Source: Astrothelium macrocarpum (Eukaryota > Ascomycota > Dothideomycetes > Trypetheliales > Trypetheliaceae). From it: a DNA stretch of 64,000 nt. The notes beneath the pieces were generated by a model. It searched no databases. It had not been told where the DNA came from and was given only the letters and a program-made list of their open reading frames with translations. Below are positions 1 through 9,639 of this stretch, piece after piece; position 1 is the first letter of the stretch, and each line of letters opens with the position of its first letter. The stretch lies in contig JAGEMR010000113.1 in the NCBI GenBank assembly GCA_021030915.1, positions 1 to 64,000 on the forward strand, given 5' to 3'. The translations under genes and the position numbers were made by a program.

Positions 1-1822
1 ATTGGCCACTTTTCCGCATTTTCGTATAATTCAATTTAAATCCATTTTTTTCCCACATTCTATTATGATTTAAATCTGGAAAAAAAAGTGATCTTATTCT
101 TATATTTCAGATATTTTAAAAGAATTCTAAATTAAATATTCGTTATATAATAATTATTTATAAAATTTCTCATATAATATTTCAAAATTAAAAATACGAA
201 AAATTTTCATAATATGATATTCAATATTTTTATTAGAAATTTATTGAATTAAAAAAATAGATATTTATATGATATATATTTGATCTAAATTCGCGATCAT
301 TTCTTTTTTAATATAATAATATTGAAAATATGATAAATCAATTATTATATAATTATAATATATCATATATAAATAAAAATTGAATTTTTAATTTCGTATA
401 ATAATAATCTGAATTATATATATATTTTAATTATAAAATCGATTATCAGAAAATTTAATATAAAAATTCTAATAAATTTTATGAATAATTTAATTTTATA
501 TAATATATAATTGACCAATTTGATATTTAAAAAAAAAATATCTACAATTTTAATAAAATAGAATTTTTGATGGATTAAATTTTATTAGAAATAATTATTA
601 TTAATATTAAAAAATGTAAAAAATCTCATATAATTTAATAAAATAATCAAAAATAAATGATAATAATTCAAAATATGAATATATTAAATTATATCATTTC
701 ATTATATATTATTATTATGAATAAAAATCATTTTTCATTTTAATATTAAAATAATCTATTATTATATAATTAAATAATTATTATATCAAATAATAATTGA
801 ATAATAAATGAATAAAATCTAAATTAAATTCAATATTTCAATTAATATATTATAAATCGTATAATAGATATATATCGTTTTTTCATTTTTAATGAATATA
901 AAAATCATTATTTAATTAATTTTAAATTATTCTATTAAAAGAATAATATTATCATTTTTTATATATTTTTTTATTTATTATATAAATTATAATCATTTGA
1001 TATAAATTATTTTTATATATTAAAATACGTATATGATCAAATAATTGATAATTTTATATAAATATATATCATTTATATTTTAAAAAAGAATTTTTTTTCA
1101 ATATTTTATAAAATTTTTCAAATTATTATAATAAAATCAAAGATTTAAAAAGATTTTCGAAGAATAGAATTTATATCGTATAATTCAGAATATATAATTT
1201 TATAATTGAATATAAAATTATATATATTTATATCTTCTGAAAATTCATCTAAATTCTTTTTTTTTTGAAAATTAAAAATATCATATAATTCCATTAAAAT
1301 ATAATTTTAAAATAAATATATTAAAAATCGAATTATATGATATTAAAATAATTTTCTATTTGAATTTTTATTTATTATTAATCAATTTTTATATAATATA
1401 ATTATAATAATATATTAATTTATCATTTTAAAAAAAGAAAATTAAATATTTTATATAATAAATCAAAAATTTAACCGATATCGGAGAATTAAAAAAATCC
1501 GTTTATTAAAAAAAGGATCTTTTTTTATATAAAATGGATAGAATTTATAGATTCAGAAAGAATTTAAATAAATAATATAATAAAAAATAAATAAAAATGA
1601 TAATTATATAAAAATATTAAAAATAAATAAACGATAATATAATAATTATAATAAATCTGGATATAATACGCGTATTTATATTATAATTAAAGATATATCT
1701 GAAAAAAAGAATTCTGAATAATGTAAAAAAATTTATATTATTATGATTGAATTATTTAAATTTTTCGTATAAGAGTGCGGAAAAGTGGCCAATCCAATTG
1801 GGTGGCCAACTCAATTGTGTTG
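1..1822. mobile_element. Degraded TIR DNA transposon, left end cut by window
   Basis: The first 18-19 bases of the window are the exact reverse complement of 1775-1793, giving an inverted repeat around 1.75 kb of AT-rich sequence. Past the right copy, 1794-1822 remains a GC-normal island with two short related TGGCCA-containing pieces, so the real terminal repeat is probably longer than 19 bp and its left copy continues outside the window. The interior has no readable transposase. Size and structure suit a Tc1/mariner-Fot1 type element, but with no coding remnant the superfamily is a guess. Confidence 0.55.
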
Positions 1823-2233
1823 TACGTTAAACTGAAATTGAATATAAAATAAAATATAAATATAATTAATAAAAAATTTAATAATAATAAAAAAAATGAA
1901 TTATTCAGATATAATAAAAACGAAAAATTATTAAATAATGAATAATAAATAAATAATTCAAAATAAAAATATTTTAAAATAAATAAAAATGATAAAAATA
2001 TTAAAAAATATTAAAAAAGATTTAAAATATTATAATAATGATAAAAAATCGTATAAATGAAAATAAAATAGTTTTTAATTAAAATCATTTATGATATATA
2101 AAATAAATTTTATAATATTATTTAGATTAAAATAATTATATCAAATGAAAAATATGAGTTAATTCTATTAATTCAATTTCATTCGATTTAATTATTTATT
2201 ATTACTATTGAAATAATCGAATTCGAATATTCG

Positions 2234-2542
2234 GTGATGAGAATTGATTTGGTGGTCGCGCCGCGGGATCGGGCGCGCTGTGGTGGAGACTCCTATCTCA
2301 ATAAGCAGGGAAAACTTTCAAAATCAGCCCAATTGACCCTGGTGGACTATATAAATAAGCTCTGCAATCGGGGCATCCCTCCTACACCTAATATGGTCGG
2401 GAATTTTGCAAGAAATATAAATAAATGTGAGATTAGAAAAAATTGGATATCGTATTTTATGAAAACTCATTCTCAATGTCTGAATTCAATATATCTGAAA
2501 TTTATTAAATTGATTCAAAAAAAGATTGATTCAATAATATAA
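2234..2542 (+). pseudogene. Fot1/pogo-like transposase N-terminal fragment
   Basis: A 102-residue open frame in an island of normal base composition. Residues about 29-70 resemble the CENP-B/Tc5-type helix-turn-helix at the N-terminus of Fot1/pogo transposases: the pattern LVDYINKLCNRGIPPTP, then a methionine and NFA a few residues on, then KNW and a following SYF is the family hallmark of the second DNA-binding helix bundle. There is no DDE catalytic region; after about position 2450 the frame turns I/K/S/N-rich and ends, consistent with RIP-degraded or truncated sequence. The frame's first residues come from a GC-rich block also found at 7596-7641. I read it as a dead transposon remnant, not a host gene. 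Confidence 0.7.
2251..2296 (+). repeat. 46-bp GC-rich block, copy 1
   Basis: This block begins GGTGGTCGCGCC and ends GACTCCTAT. It matches 7596-7641 at all positions but one (T here, C in the other copy, inside the GCGCGC-GTGG stretch). Both copies are in the same orientation and lie 5.3 kb apart, within or at the edge of the AT-rich block. Here it runs straight into the Fot1-like transposase fragment, so it is probably 5' transposon sequence. Confidence 0.8.
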
Positions 2543-4428
2543 ATTCAATTTTATTTTAATTTAATAAATCCAATTCAATTTGATATCATGATTATATTAA
2601 AATTTAATAAATAATTCAAAAATAATTGAAATATAATATTCTTATCTAAAATACATATAATATGAATGAAAAAGGTTTTATATACGATAAATTTATTTAA
2701 TAAAAATATATTTTCATTAAAAATTTTTATAAAAAAGATAAATTAATTAATATAAATGAGAATGATAATCATAAATGGATTATAATAATCATTTATATTT
2801 ATATAAATGAAATACTATTTTCATTTTTTTTATTTATATTTTTAAATCAGATAATTTATAAAATATCTGAATTTTAGAATTTGATAAAAAATATCATTAA
2901 ATTTTTTTTATAATTTTTTCGATTAATTAAATAAATAATAATTTAAATATTAAATGATTAAAAATATTCGATTATTTTATATATTAAAAAATATAATATA
3001 TTATGAATATATATATATATATTATTTATTAATAATTATAATAATCATATGATTATAAAATTTTTAATTTTTTATAAATAAAATAATATTCATTTAATAA
3101 TATTATTATTTCATTCAATTTATCAATTATAATTATTAAATATAAATTTATTTATTTTTTTAATATCAATTTATTTTATCGAATTGAATTATTAAATCGT
3201 ATGATTATAAAAAATATAAAATTTATAAAAAAAAGATTTTTTCAAATTTTTTTAAAAAATATAAAAGATTTTTATTATAAAGTCAATCTCCACCATTTGG
3301 CGCAAATCATCGTTTGGCGTATGTATTATATGCGTTCCGTTTGCGACGAATATTAATTAATCATAATTATTAAAAATTCTTCAAAAAATATAGAATATAA
3401 AAATCAAATATAAATTATTATTATTATATATTTTAAAAATTTATTTTTATTAATTCGTAAAATTATATAATAATTTGAAATTATTAAATTGATTTTAAAA
3501 TACAGATTTAATAAAAATATTTTATATATCAAAAATTAATAATGATAATAATTTTTTATAAATTTTGAAAAATTAATTCTGATATATTTAATTAAATAAA
3601 TTATCATTTTAGAAATATCAATTATATATTTATTATTATTTGAATTTATATAATTAATATATTTTAAATATATTGAATATATATTATATAAACGAATTAT
3701 TTATATTATATTTAAATTAATTGATTATAATTGGATCAATTATTTTATTAAACGATATTCTGAAATTATTAATATATATATATATTATTTAGAATCTGTT
3801 TATATATAAAAAATAAATTATGAAATAATGAATTATTAATTCGATATATTTGAAATATAATAAAAAGAATATAAATATAAATTTTATAATATTTATAATA
3901 TGAATGAATCTGAATTTGATATTGATGAAAAATAATCATTTAAAATATTAATTTATTTTGATATAAAAAAAAAATAAAAAATTATGATAAAAAAATAAAA
4001 ATAAATATTAATAATTGAATATATTAATATAATAAATGAGATATTTATATTTTTAATAATTTTTAAAAATAAATATATAAATATATATTGATTTTTTAAA
4101 AAAATATTATTAGAATATCATTTTATAATTAATAAAAATGATTGAATATTAAATGATTTAGAATTATAATAATTGATAGAAATTTTTGAATTTTAAATAT
4201 ATGAATGATATATAAATTACTGATATTTATTTATTATAAATAATTATAATAATTATATATAAATTTTTTTTATTAAATATTATATAAATAAAAAATTAAT
4301 TTTATAATATTATTATTTTATTATTCATATATATTTTAATCATTTAATATGGATATATTTTTTATATTTAAATGATTTTATATAAATAAAATAATTATAT
4401 TTTTATAATTTAATATATAATAAAATTA
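2543..4428. repeat. AT-rich spacer with one GC-normal island at 3283-3345
   Basis: No gene is visible. The only non-AT-rich part is about 3283-3345, which carries CTCCACCATTTGGCGC and two further GGCG-type pieces. Its CTCCACCA start resembles the reverse complement of the end of the 46-bp block (GTGGTGGAG), so it may be the degraded opposite end of the transposon whose transposase fragment lies at 2234. The match is short and this is only a suggestion. Confidence 0.4.
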
Positions 4429-4470
4429 ATGTGGTGCCCAAACGAGCGGCGCGCATAAGCGAGCGGCGCG
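4429..4470 (+). repeat. Left terminal inverted repeat
   Basis: Left end of the element at 4429-6257, with two C-to-T differences from the right end, preceded by TA. It carries two tandem CGAGCGGCGCGC units. Confidence 0.85.
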
Positions 4471-6215
4471 CTTTTCACTCCATCGCAATAACTTTCTTTA
4501 ATATATCAACCATAACAATTTAAATTTATCCAAATTATTCAGAATTCTCTTCAGAAGAAATAATTATAATTTTCTGACAAATTCGCATATTATATTCGGT
4601 ATTATTGTATTATTTATATCGTCTTTCGTGTATTTCTATCTTCATCCACTGACCATTATTTTCAGATATTTCATTCTTTTTTAATTATATAATATTATAT
4701 TGATCTAATAAATTCTATTCATTTTGAAAAATAAATGATCTTTTTTATTTGAATCGGATTTTTTTAATTTTCTGATATTTATTAAATATTTCATTTATTT
4801 TTTAAAATAATATAATCTTTTTTTTAAATAAAATCATTTAATATATAATTTATTATATATTTTTTAAAATCTGATCAATTTCAATAAAAATTAAAATTGA
4901 TGAATTATTTTAATATTATATAATTTAATTTTTGATAAATTCGGATTATAAAATTATTTTGATAGAATTTTATGATATTTTTGATTCTTATAATAAAAAT
5001 GATTCTGAAAAGAATTCTGAAAATATTGGAATATATAATTTAATATTAAATCAAAAAATCACATTTTTTGAATTATAAAAAATAAAATCTATTTTTTTAA
5101 ATTTTATCTGAATATTTTTTAAAATAAAAATTTTTTTAAATACGATTATAAAAACTGAAAAAAATTCGATTTTAATGATATATATAATATGTATCCGAAT
5201 AAAATTCTCAATTTGATATTTATACATTTTTTTCAATAAATTAAAATATTTAATATCAAATAATTGAAATATATAAAATGAATAAATAGATATATAAAAT
5301 ATGAATATATTATTCTTTTTATAATAGAATTCAAAATCAATTGAATGATGATTTTTATGGCCATTTAAAATCAGAAATCAATATTATCCAATAATATATG
5401 ATTTTATATATTTATTAAAATATTTTATTCATTTTAAATTAATTTCATTTATTATTCAATTATTATTATTTAAAAAAATAATTTAATTTAATAGAATTAT
5501 ACGATTTTTATATTAATTGATAAAATAATTTTTATTTATAATCATCAAAAATAGCGGAATTATTCAATTTTATGAATTAATTTTTTGAATTATTATAATC
5601 CATTTTTGATTATCAGATTGAATTATTTTAGATCTTCTATATCGATTTATATATATAATTATTATAACGGAAAAAATAATATTTATTATAAAATCTATTT
5701 TATTAAAATTGAATATATCGAATATATTTATATCATATTTGGCTATTATATTAAATATAAAAAAAAAACAATTTTGAATTAATATTGGATTTTTATATAA
5801 AATTTTTTAAATTCTAGATATTATCTGATAAAATTAGAAATTTAATTATATCTAATATATATCGTATTATATTGAATTAATAATCAATTTATTATATTTT
5901 AAATATGAAAGATTTTAAATAAATATCTTTAAAAATTCAGTTCGAATATAAGATTTTTAATATATAATTCTTCTATATCGTAAAATTTTCGTAAATTGGC
6001 CATTATATTATATTATGAATGATATTCATTAAATTATCGGTATAAAATGATTTTAATAATTTTATAAATTCTTATAATAATTTTGATTTTTAAATTTTGG
6101 TCTCGTTTTAAAATTTAAATAATAAGATTTAAATTTCTTTCATTTGAAATCATAGATATAATTTGTTATGAAGATATTTCGAGTTAAAGTGAGAAGATCG
6201 AATTGATGGGGTAAA

Positions 6216-6257
6216 CGCGCCGCTCGCTTGTGCGCGCCGCTCGTTTGGGCACCACGT
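6216..6257 (-). repeat. Right terminal inverted repeat
   Basis: Right end of the same element, the inverse complement of the left repeat, followed by TA. This copy keeps the presumed original C residues. Confidence 0.85.
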
Positions 6258-7595
6258 TAATATCATTTTTAATATTTTATAAATATTATATTCGAAAAAA
6301 TAGAATTTAAAAATCATTTAATTTATTTTAAATTATTTTTTATATTAATTTAATCAAATATTATTAAAAAATTAAATGATTAAAAATTTATTTTAAATTA
6401 ATTATTTTCAATATTTTTAAAAATAAATATTTAATAATATATTTATCAGAATAATGAAAAAAAATCAATTTTATTTAAATTAATTAAATTTTATATTTAT
6501 TAAATTCATTTATTTAATTGAATATTATAATATTCTATTAATGATTTAAATAAATTTATATTTAATAATTAAAAATGATGAATAAAATAAAAAAAATGAA
6601 TAATCATCAGAATTCGTTTTTTATGATAATAATTAAAAAATTTATAATCAGATAAAATTCATAATTATTTATTATAAATAATTTTTATTTAAAATTTTTA
6701 TTTATTTCATTTTTGATATTTTTATCAAATATTTTTTTGAATTAATTGAATTTAATTTTATTATTCATTTAATCTGAAATAAAAATAATAATATTAAAAT
6801 TTTAAATAATATGATTTATATATTAAAATTATGAATTTTATATAATATTGGATTAAATATTATAAATGAAAATAAATGATAATAAATTATTATTTATGAA
6901 AATTATAATGAATATAATAATTCATAAATAAAAATTATTTATATTTATATTTTTAAAAAGATTTCATTCATATATTATTCTAATAAATATATGATAATGA
7001 ATATTGATTTAATTCATAATAAAATTTTTTTTCATTTATATTATAAATATTATGAATATTAATTCAATATTATATAATTTTAATGATTATTTATCAAAAT
7101 ATTAATAATAAAATAATATTTTTGAATTATTTATATTATATTAAAATATAATTAAATTTAAATATAATTATTTATTTTTTTATGAATGAGATTAAATATT
7201 ATAAAAAATATTGATTTTAATTACGACTGATAATAATATATAAAATAATTTATCCAATTTTTTTTTATATTCTTTTTATTAATTTTAATAACGAAATTTC
7301 AAATTATTTATATTATAAATAAAATATCATGATTTATAAATATATTAATTCATTAAATTAATATTATTTTTTATTATATTAAAAATTTCGTGAAATTATT
7401 TTAATAAATTTTTTTTTTAGATTTCTATACATTTTTATAATACCGCGATAATATTGAATGATTAATTTTATATAATTTTGTTATTTGAAAATAATTAGAA
7501 ATTTTCTGCGTATCCGCCGTTGTAATCGCCGCTTCAGTTGGATCCATATTGGTAATACAATTCGTATTCAAAATGTGGTGGTGGCCAAAATTTGA
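6258..7595. repeat. AT-rich spacer to isochore edge
   Basis: No gene is visible. Composition is A/T until about 7430; at 7500-7595 C and G return, including a GTGGTGGTGGCCAA piece just before the second GC-rich block. This strip may be the eroded end of another transposon. Confidence 0.6.
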
Positions 7596-7641
7596 GGTGG
7601 TCGCGCCGCGGGATCGGGCGCGCCGTGGTGGAGACTCCTAT
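7596..7641 (+). repeat. 46-bp GC-rich block, copy 2, at isochore edge
   Basis: Direct-orientation copy of 2251-2296 with one base difference. Similarity stops immediately after the shared CTCCTAT, and unique sequence of normal composition follows. It marks the border between the repeat block and the gene-bearing region. Confidence 0.8.
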
Positions 7642-7794
7642 ACTCCGTAGGTAAGCGGTACACCGTCCATAGGCAATTTCAATTTTATTATCTTATCATC
7701 CCTTAGCTTACACATCCTTCCGCAGTGTATCTGACAATTACTGAGCTCCGTTCAAAGCAATCCATTCATCAGAATCTAAGTGATATCTGCTTGT

Positions 7795-8895
7795 CTAATA
7801 ATACTGATCGGCCATAGCACTCAATCTGCGGTTCCATTTTTTCTCATCAAACTCCACAACACATTTGTCTATCCACATACTCCAAGAGTCAATCGCAGCA
7901 TCATTGAAGCCCTCGGCCCAACAACAGTGGTGTTCCTCAGCAGCGGAAATCGCTTCCGTGATTGCAACCATAGCCTGTTGATGAACCTCAAGACGCTCGG
8001 AAATCGCTTTCGTCTCAACTTCGAACTGAGGGACTAGCCTTTGTATCGCCTCCAAATCAGCCGCCAATGCTTCGGGACGATACTCTTTAAATTCACCAAA
8101 ACGCCCGTCCAAGATCCCCTCGAGGGCATCTACTGTAAGACGAGAGAGTCCCAAAACAAGCTTGACTAGTTTCTCCATGTGAGAGTTTCCATTTTGCGCG
8201 ATCTTCATAGCAAAATCTCTGCAAATTTTGACATGGGTTGAGTTGCTTCCCTTGGAATCTTTGGATGGTAGCCCGGCGTGGAGACGCACCAGAGAAGCTA
8301 CCTCTTCGCGGTAAGAAAGAAGAACTTTATCTCCAGAAAGCTTATCAAGTAGGCTACGCATGACATATTTGGTCATCATTGAGGATTCGATAAGGTATTT
8401 CTCTGATCTGGCAAGATCATCGTCTTGTTCCCCAACTTGAGCATCGGGATCGTTCTGAGCAGACGTGTCTGCATTGATTCCGTCAATGATCTCTTCGATA
8501 TCTTTGATTTTCAGTCTGAGTGCAGAATTCTTCCATTTGAGATCGGTATTCTCCTTCGCGAGTTTGGAATTCACCTTTTTCAGTACAGTGATTTCATCAT
8601 CAGAGCTGTTACCGTCGTCGGAGTCCCCATTTCGTCGCTTGCGTGTGCCAGCCAGCTCCTTGAGATCCGAAATTTTCTTCTTATCATTCTCTGCGGCATG
8701 CTTGAGGTCGATGATCTGCTTCTTGAGGTCGGCAATTCCTTCCTCATCGTCGTTAATGGTTTCTCCCGGAGTCTTAATACCCTCGGCAGTAGAAGCACTT
8801 GGGATTCTCCGGCTGCTCCCAGCTATTTCGTTGTCTTGCGGTCCTGCTAACTCAGAGGATCCTTTGTCAATCTCCATGATGTGGTCCGAGTCCAT
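7795..8895 (-). CDS. Hypothetical coiled-coil protein
   Basis: An intronless frame of 366 residues; I do not recognise a family. The first 50 residues are polar and disordered-looking. Residues about 50-150 are rich in K, E, D and L in heptad-like spacing (for example DLKKQIIDLKHAAENDKKK and DLKWKNSALRLKIKDIEEI), predicting a coiled coil interrupted by an acidic RRNGDSDDGNSSDDE stretch that includes a basic patch just before it. The C-terminal half is helical and mixed, with HHCCWAEGFNDAAIDSWSMW near the end. No signal peptide or membrane segment is seen, so it is probably nuclear or cytosolic. It is the first gene beside the AT-rich block, only about 150 bp from the repeat. The long clean frame supports a real gene; overlapping frames on the other strand are shadows. 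Confidence 0.7.
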   Translation of the reverse strand: MDSDHIMEIDKGSSELAGPQDNEIAGSSRRIPSASTAEGIKTPGETINDDEEGIADLKKQIIDLKHAAENDKKKISDLKELAGTRKRRNGDSDDGNSSDDEITVLKKVNSKLAKENTDLKWKNSALRLKIKDIEEIIDGINADTSAQNDPDAQVGEQDDDLARSEKYLIESSMMTKYVMRSLLDKLSGDKVLLSYREEVASLVRLHAGLPSKDSKGSNSTHVKICRDFAMKIAQNGNSHMEKLVKLVLGLSRLTVDALEGILDGRFGEFKEYRPEALAADLEAIQRLVPQFEVETKAISERLEVHQQAMVAITEAISAAEEHHCCWAEGFNDAAIDSWSMWIDKCVVEFDEKKWNRRLSAMADQYY

Positions 8896-9639
8896 GCTTC
8901 GCGTGCTTCAAGTAGCAAAGAAAATTGCAGTGGGTTGATTGCAACTTCAAGTCAGCTGAAGGCATGAAAGAGAGAAATGCGCGAGATTGCCGAGCTGACG
9001 CATTATAGATTCCGATGAGAATTTCGGATGTATCCATGTCACATAGCGAGGTGTGCTGAAGGTTGGAGCTTGGGAACTGAATCTTAGACGACATCACACC
9101 AAATTGCGTGATAAAATGGCGACCGCACTTGATCTAGGGTGTTTCTCGTGATGGTAAAGAGGATGTTTTCCCACAAAACATTAACTTTGGAAGAATCTTG
9201 TTCAATAAAAGTTGACTTTTAACACACTCACCGGTGTAAAGATGGTCACTGAAGGACATGCAACTACCATGCCACCAGCACACGCAATGAGACCATTCAC
9301 ACAATGTTAGAACACAACGATATGCCATATCGATCTCGTGTATTCTTTCACAACTTCTGAGTGTCCATTGTCCTTGGGGGGCATGGAAATATTGCACGTA
9401 CGCTTTGAAGAAAGGTGATGCACCCGTAGGTACATATCAAAACCATTCGATCTAAAAAATGATTCGGTGGAAATACAAGTGTTCGATTGCAACTCGCAAC
9501 TAATGCACCGGTGGCACATTCCCAAAAGCCCTCAGATCAAGGTATCTCCCACAGCCCAAAGATTCGCCCCCAACATCCGTCAAACCCCAAGATCAAGACG
9601 AAAAGAACCTCCACCATCAGCGTCCAACCCACACTCCCA
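8896..9639. other. Intergenic, no gene seen
   Basis: Spacer between two minus-strand genes: upstream region of the coiled-coil gene and 3' region of the CAP-Gly gene. Short frames here have no recognisable content. Confidence 0.6.

Larger units (their letters stand above)
4429..6257. mobile_element. RIP-degraded 1.83 kb TIR transposon (Tc1/mariner-pogo type)
   Basis: Positions 4429-4470 and the reverse complement of 6216-6257 are 42-bp terminal inverted repeats beginning AYGTGGTGCCCAAACG. They differ at only two places, both C in the right copy and T in the left, as RIP would give. Each repeat contains a 12-bp unit, CGAGCGGCGCGC, twice. The element is flanked by TA on both sides (4427-4428 and 6258-6259), the target duplication of the Tc1/mariner/pogo superfamily. 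The length fits a single-ORF Fot1-like element, but the inside is nearly pure A/T with no recoverable transposase. A normal-composition strip of about 70-90 bp follows each TIR internally. Confidence 0.85.
1..7600. repeat. AT-rich isochore, RIP-type degraded repeats
   Basis: The stretch is overwhelmingly A/T, with runs of TATA, AATT and AAAT and almost no C or G except in a few short islands (near 1-20, 1776-1825, 2235-2410, 3283-3345, 4431-4500, 6200-6256 and 7500-7650). Stop codons saturate all frames; the two longer frames at 5051-5236 and 5585-5782 encode only I/Y/K/F/N-rich strings and are not genes. This composition is what repeat-induced point mutation (C to T, mainly at CpA) produces in Pezizomycotina transposons, and the islands that survive look like transposon ends and one transposase fragment. 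The right boundary, between about 7430 and 7660, is abrupt. That RIP is the cause is inference from composition and from C/T differences between paired repeats. Confidence 0.9.

Noticed and set aside
5051..5782. Two frames of 60-65 codons in the AT-rich block
   Set aside because: They consist of I, Y, K, F and N only, as expected of random A/T sequence.
1..7600. Mitochondrial DNA insertion as the cause of the AT-rich block
   Set aside because: No mitochondrial gene is readable, and inverted-repeat transposon ends and TA flanks explain the structure better.
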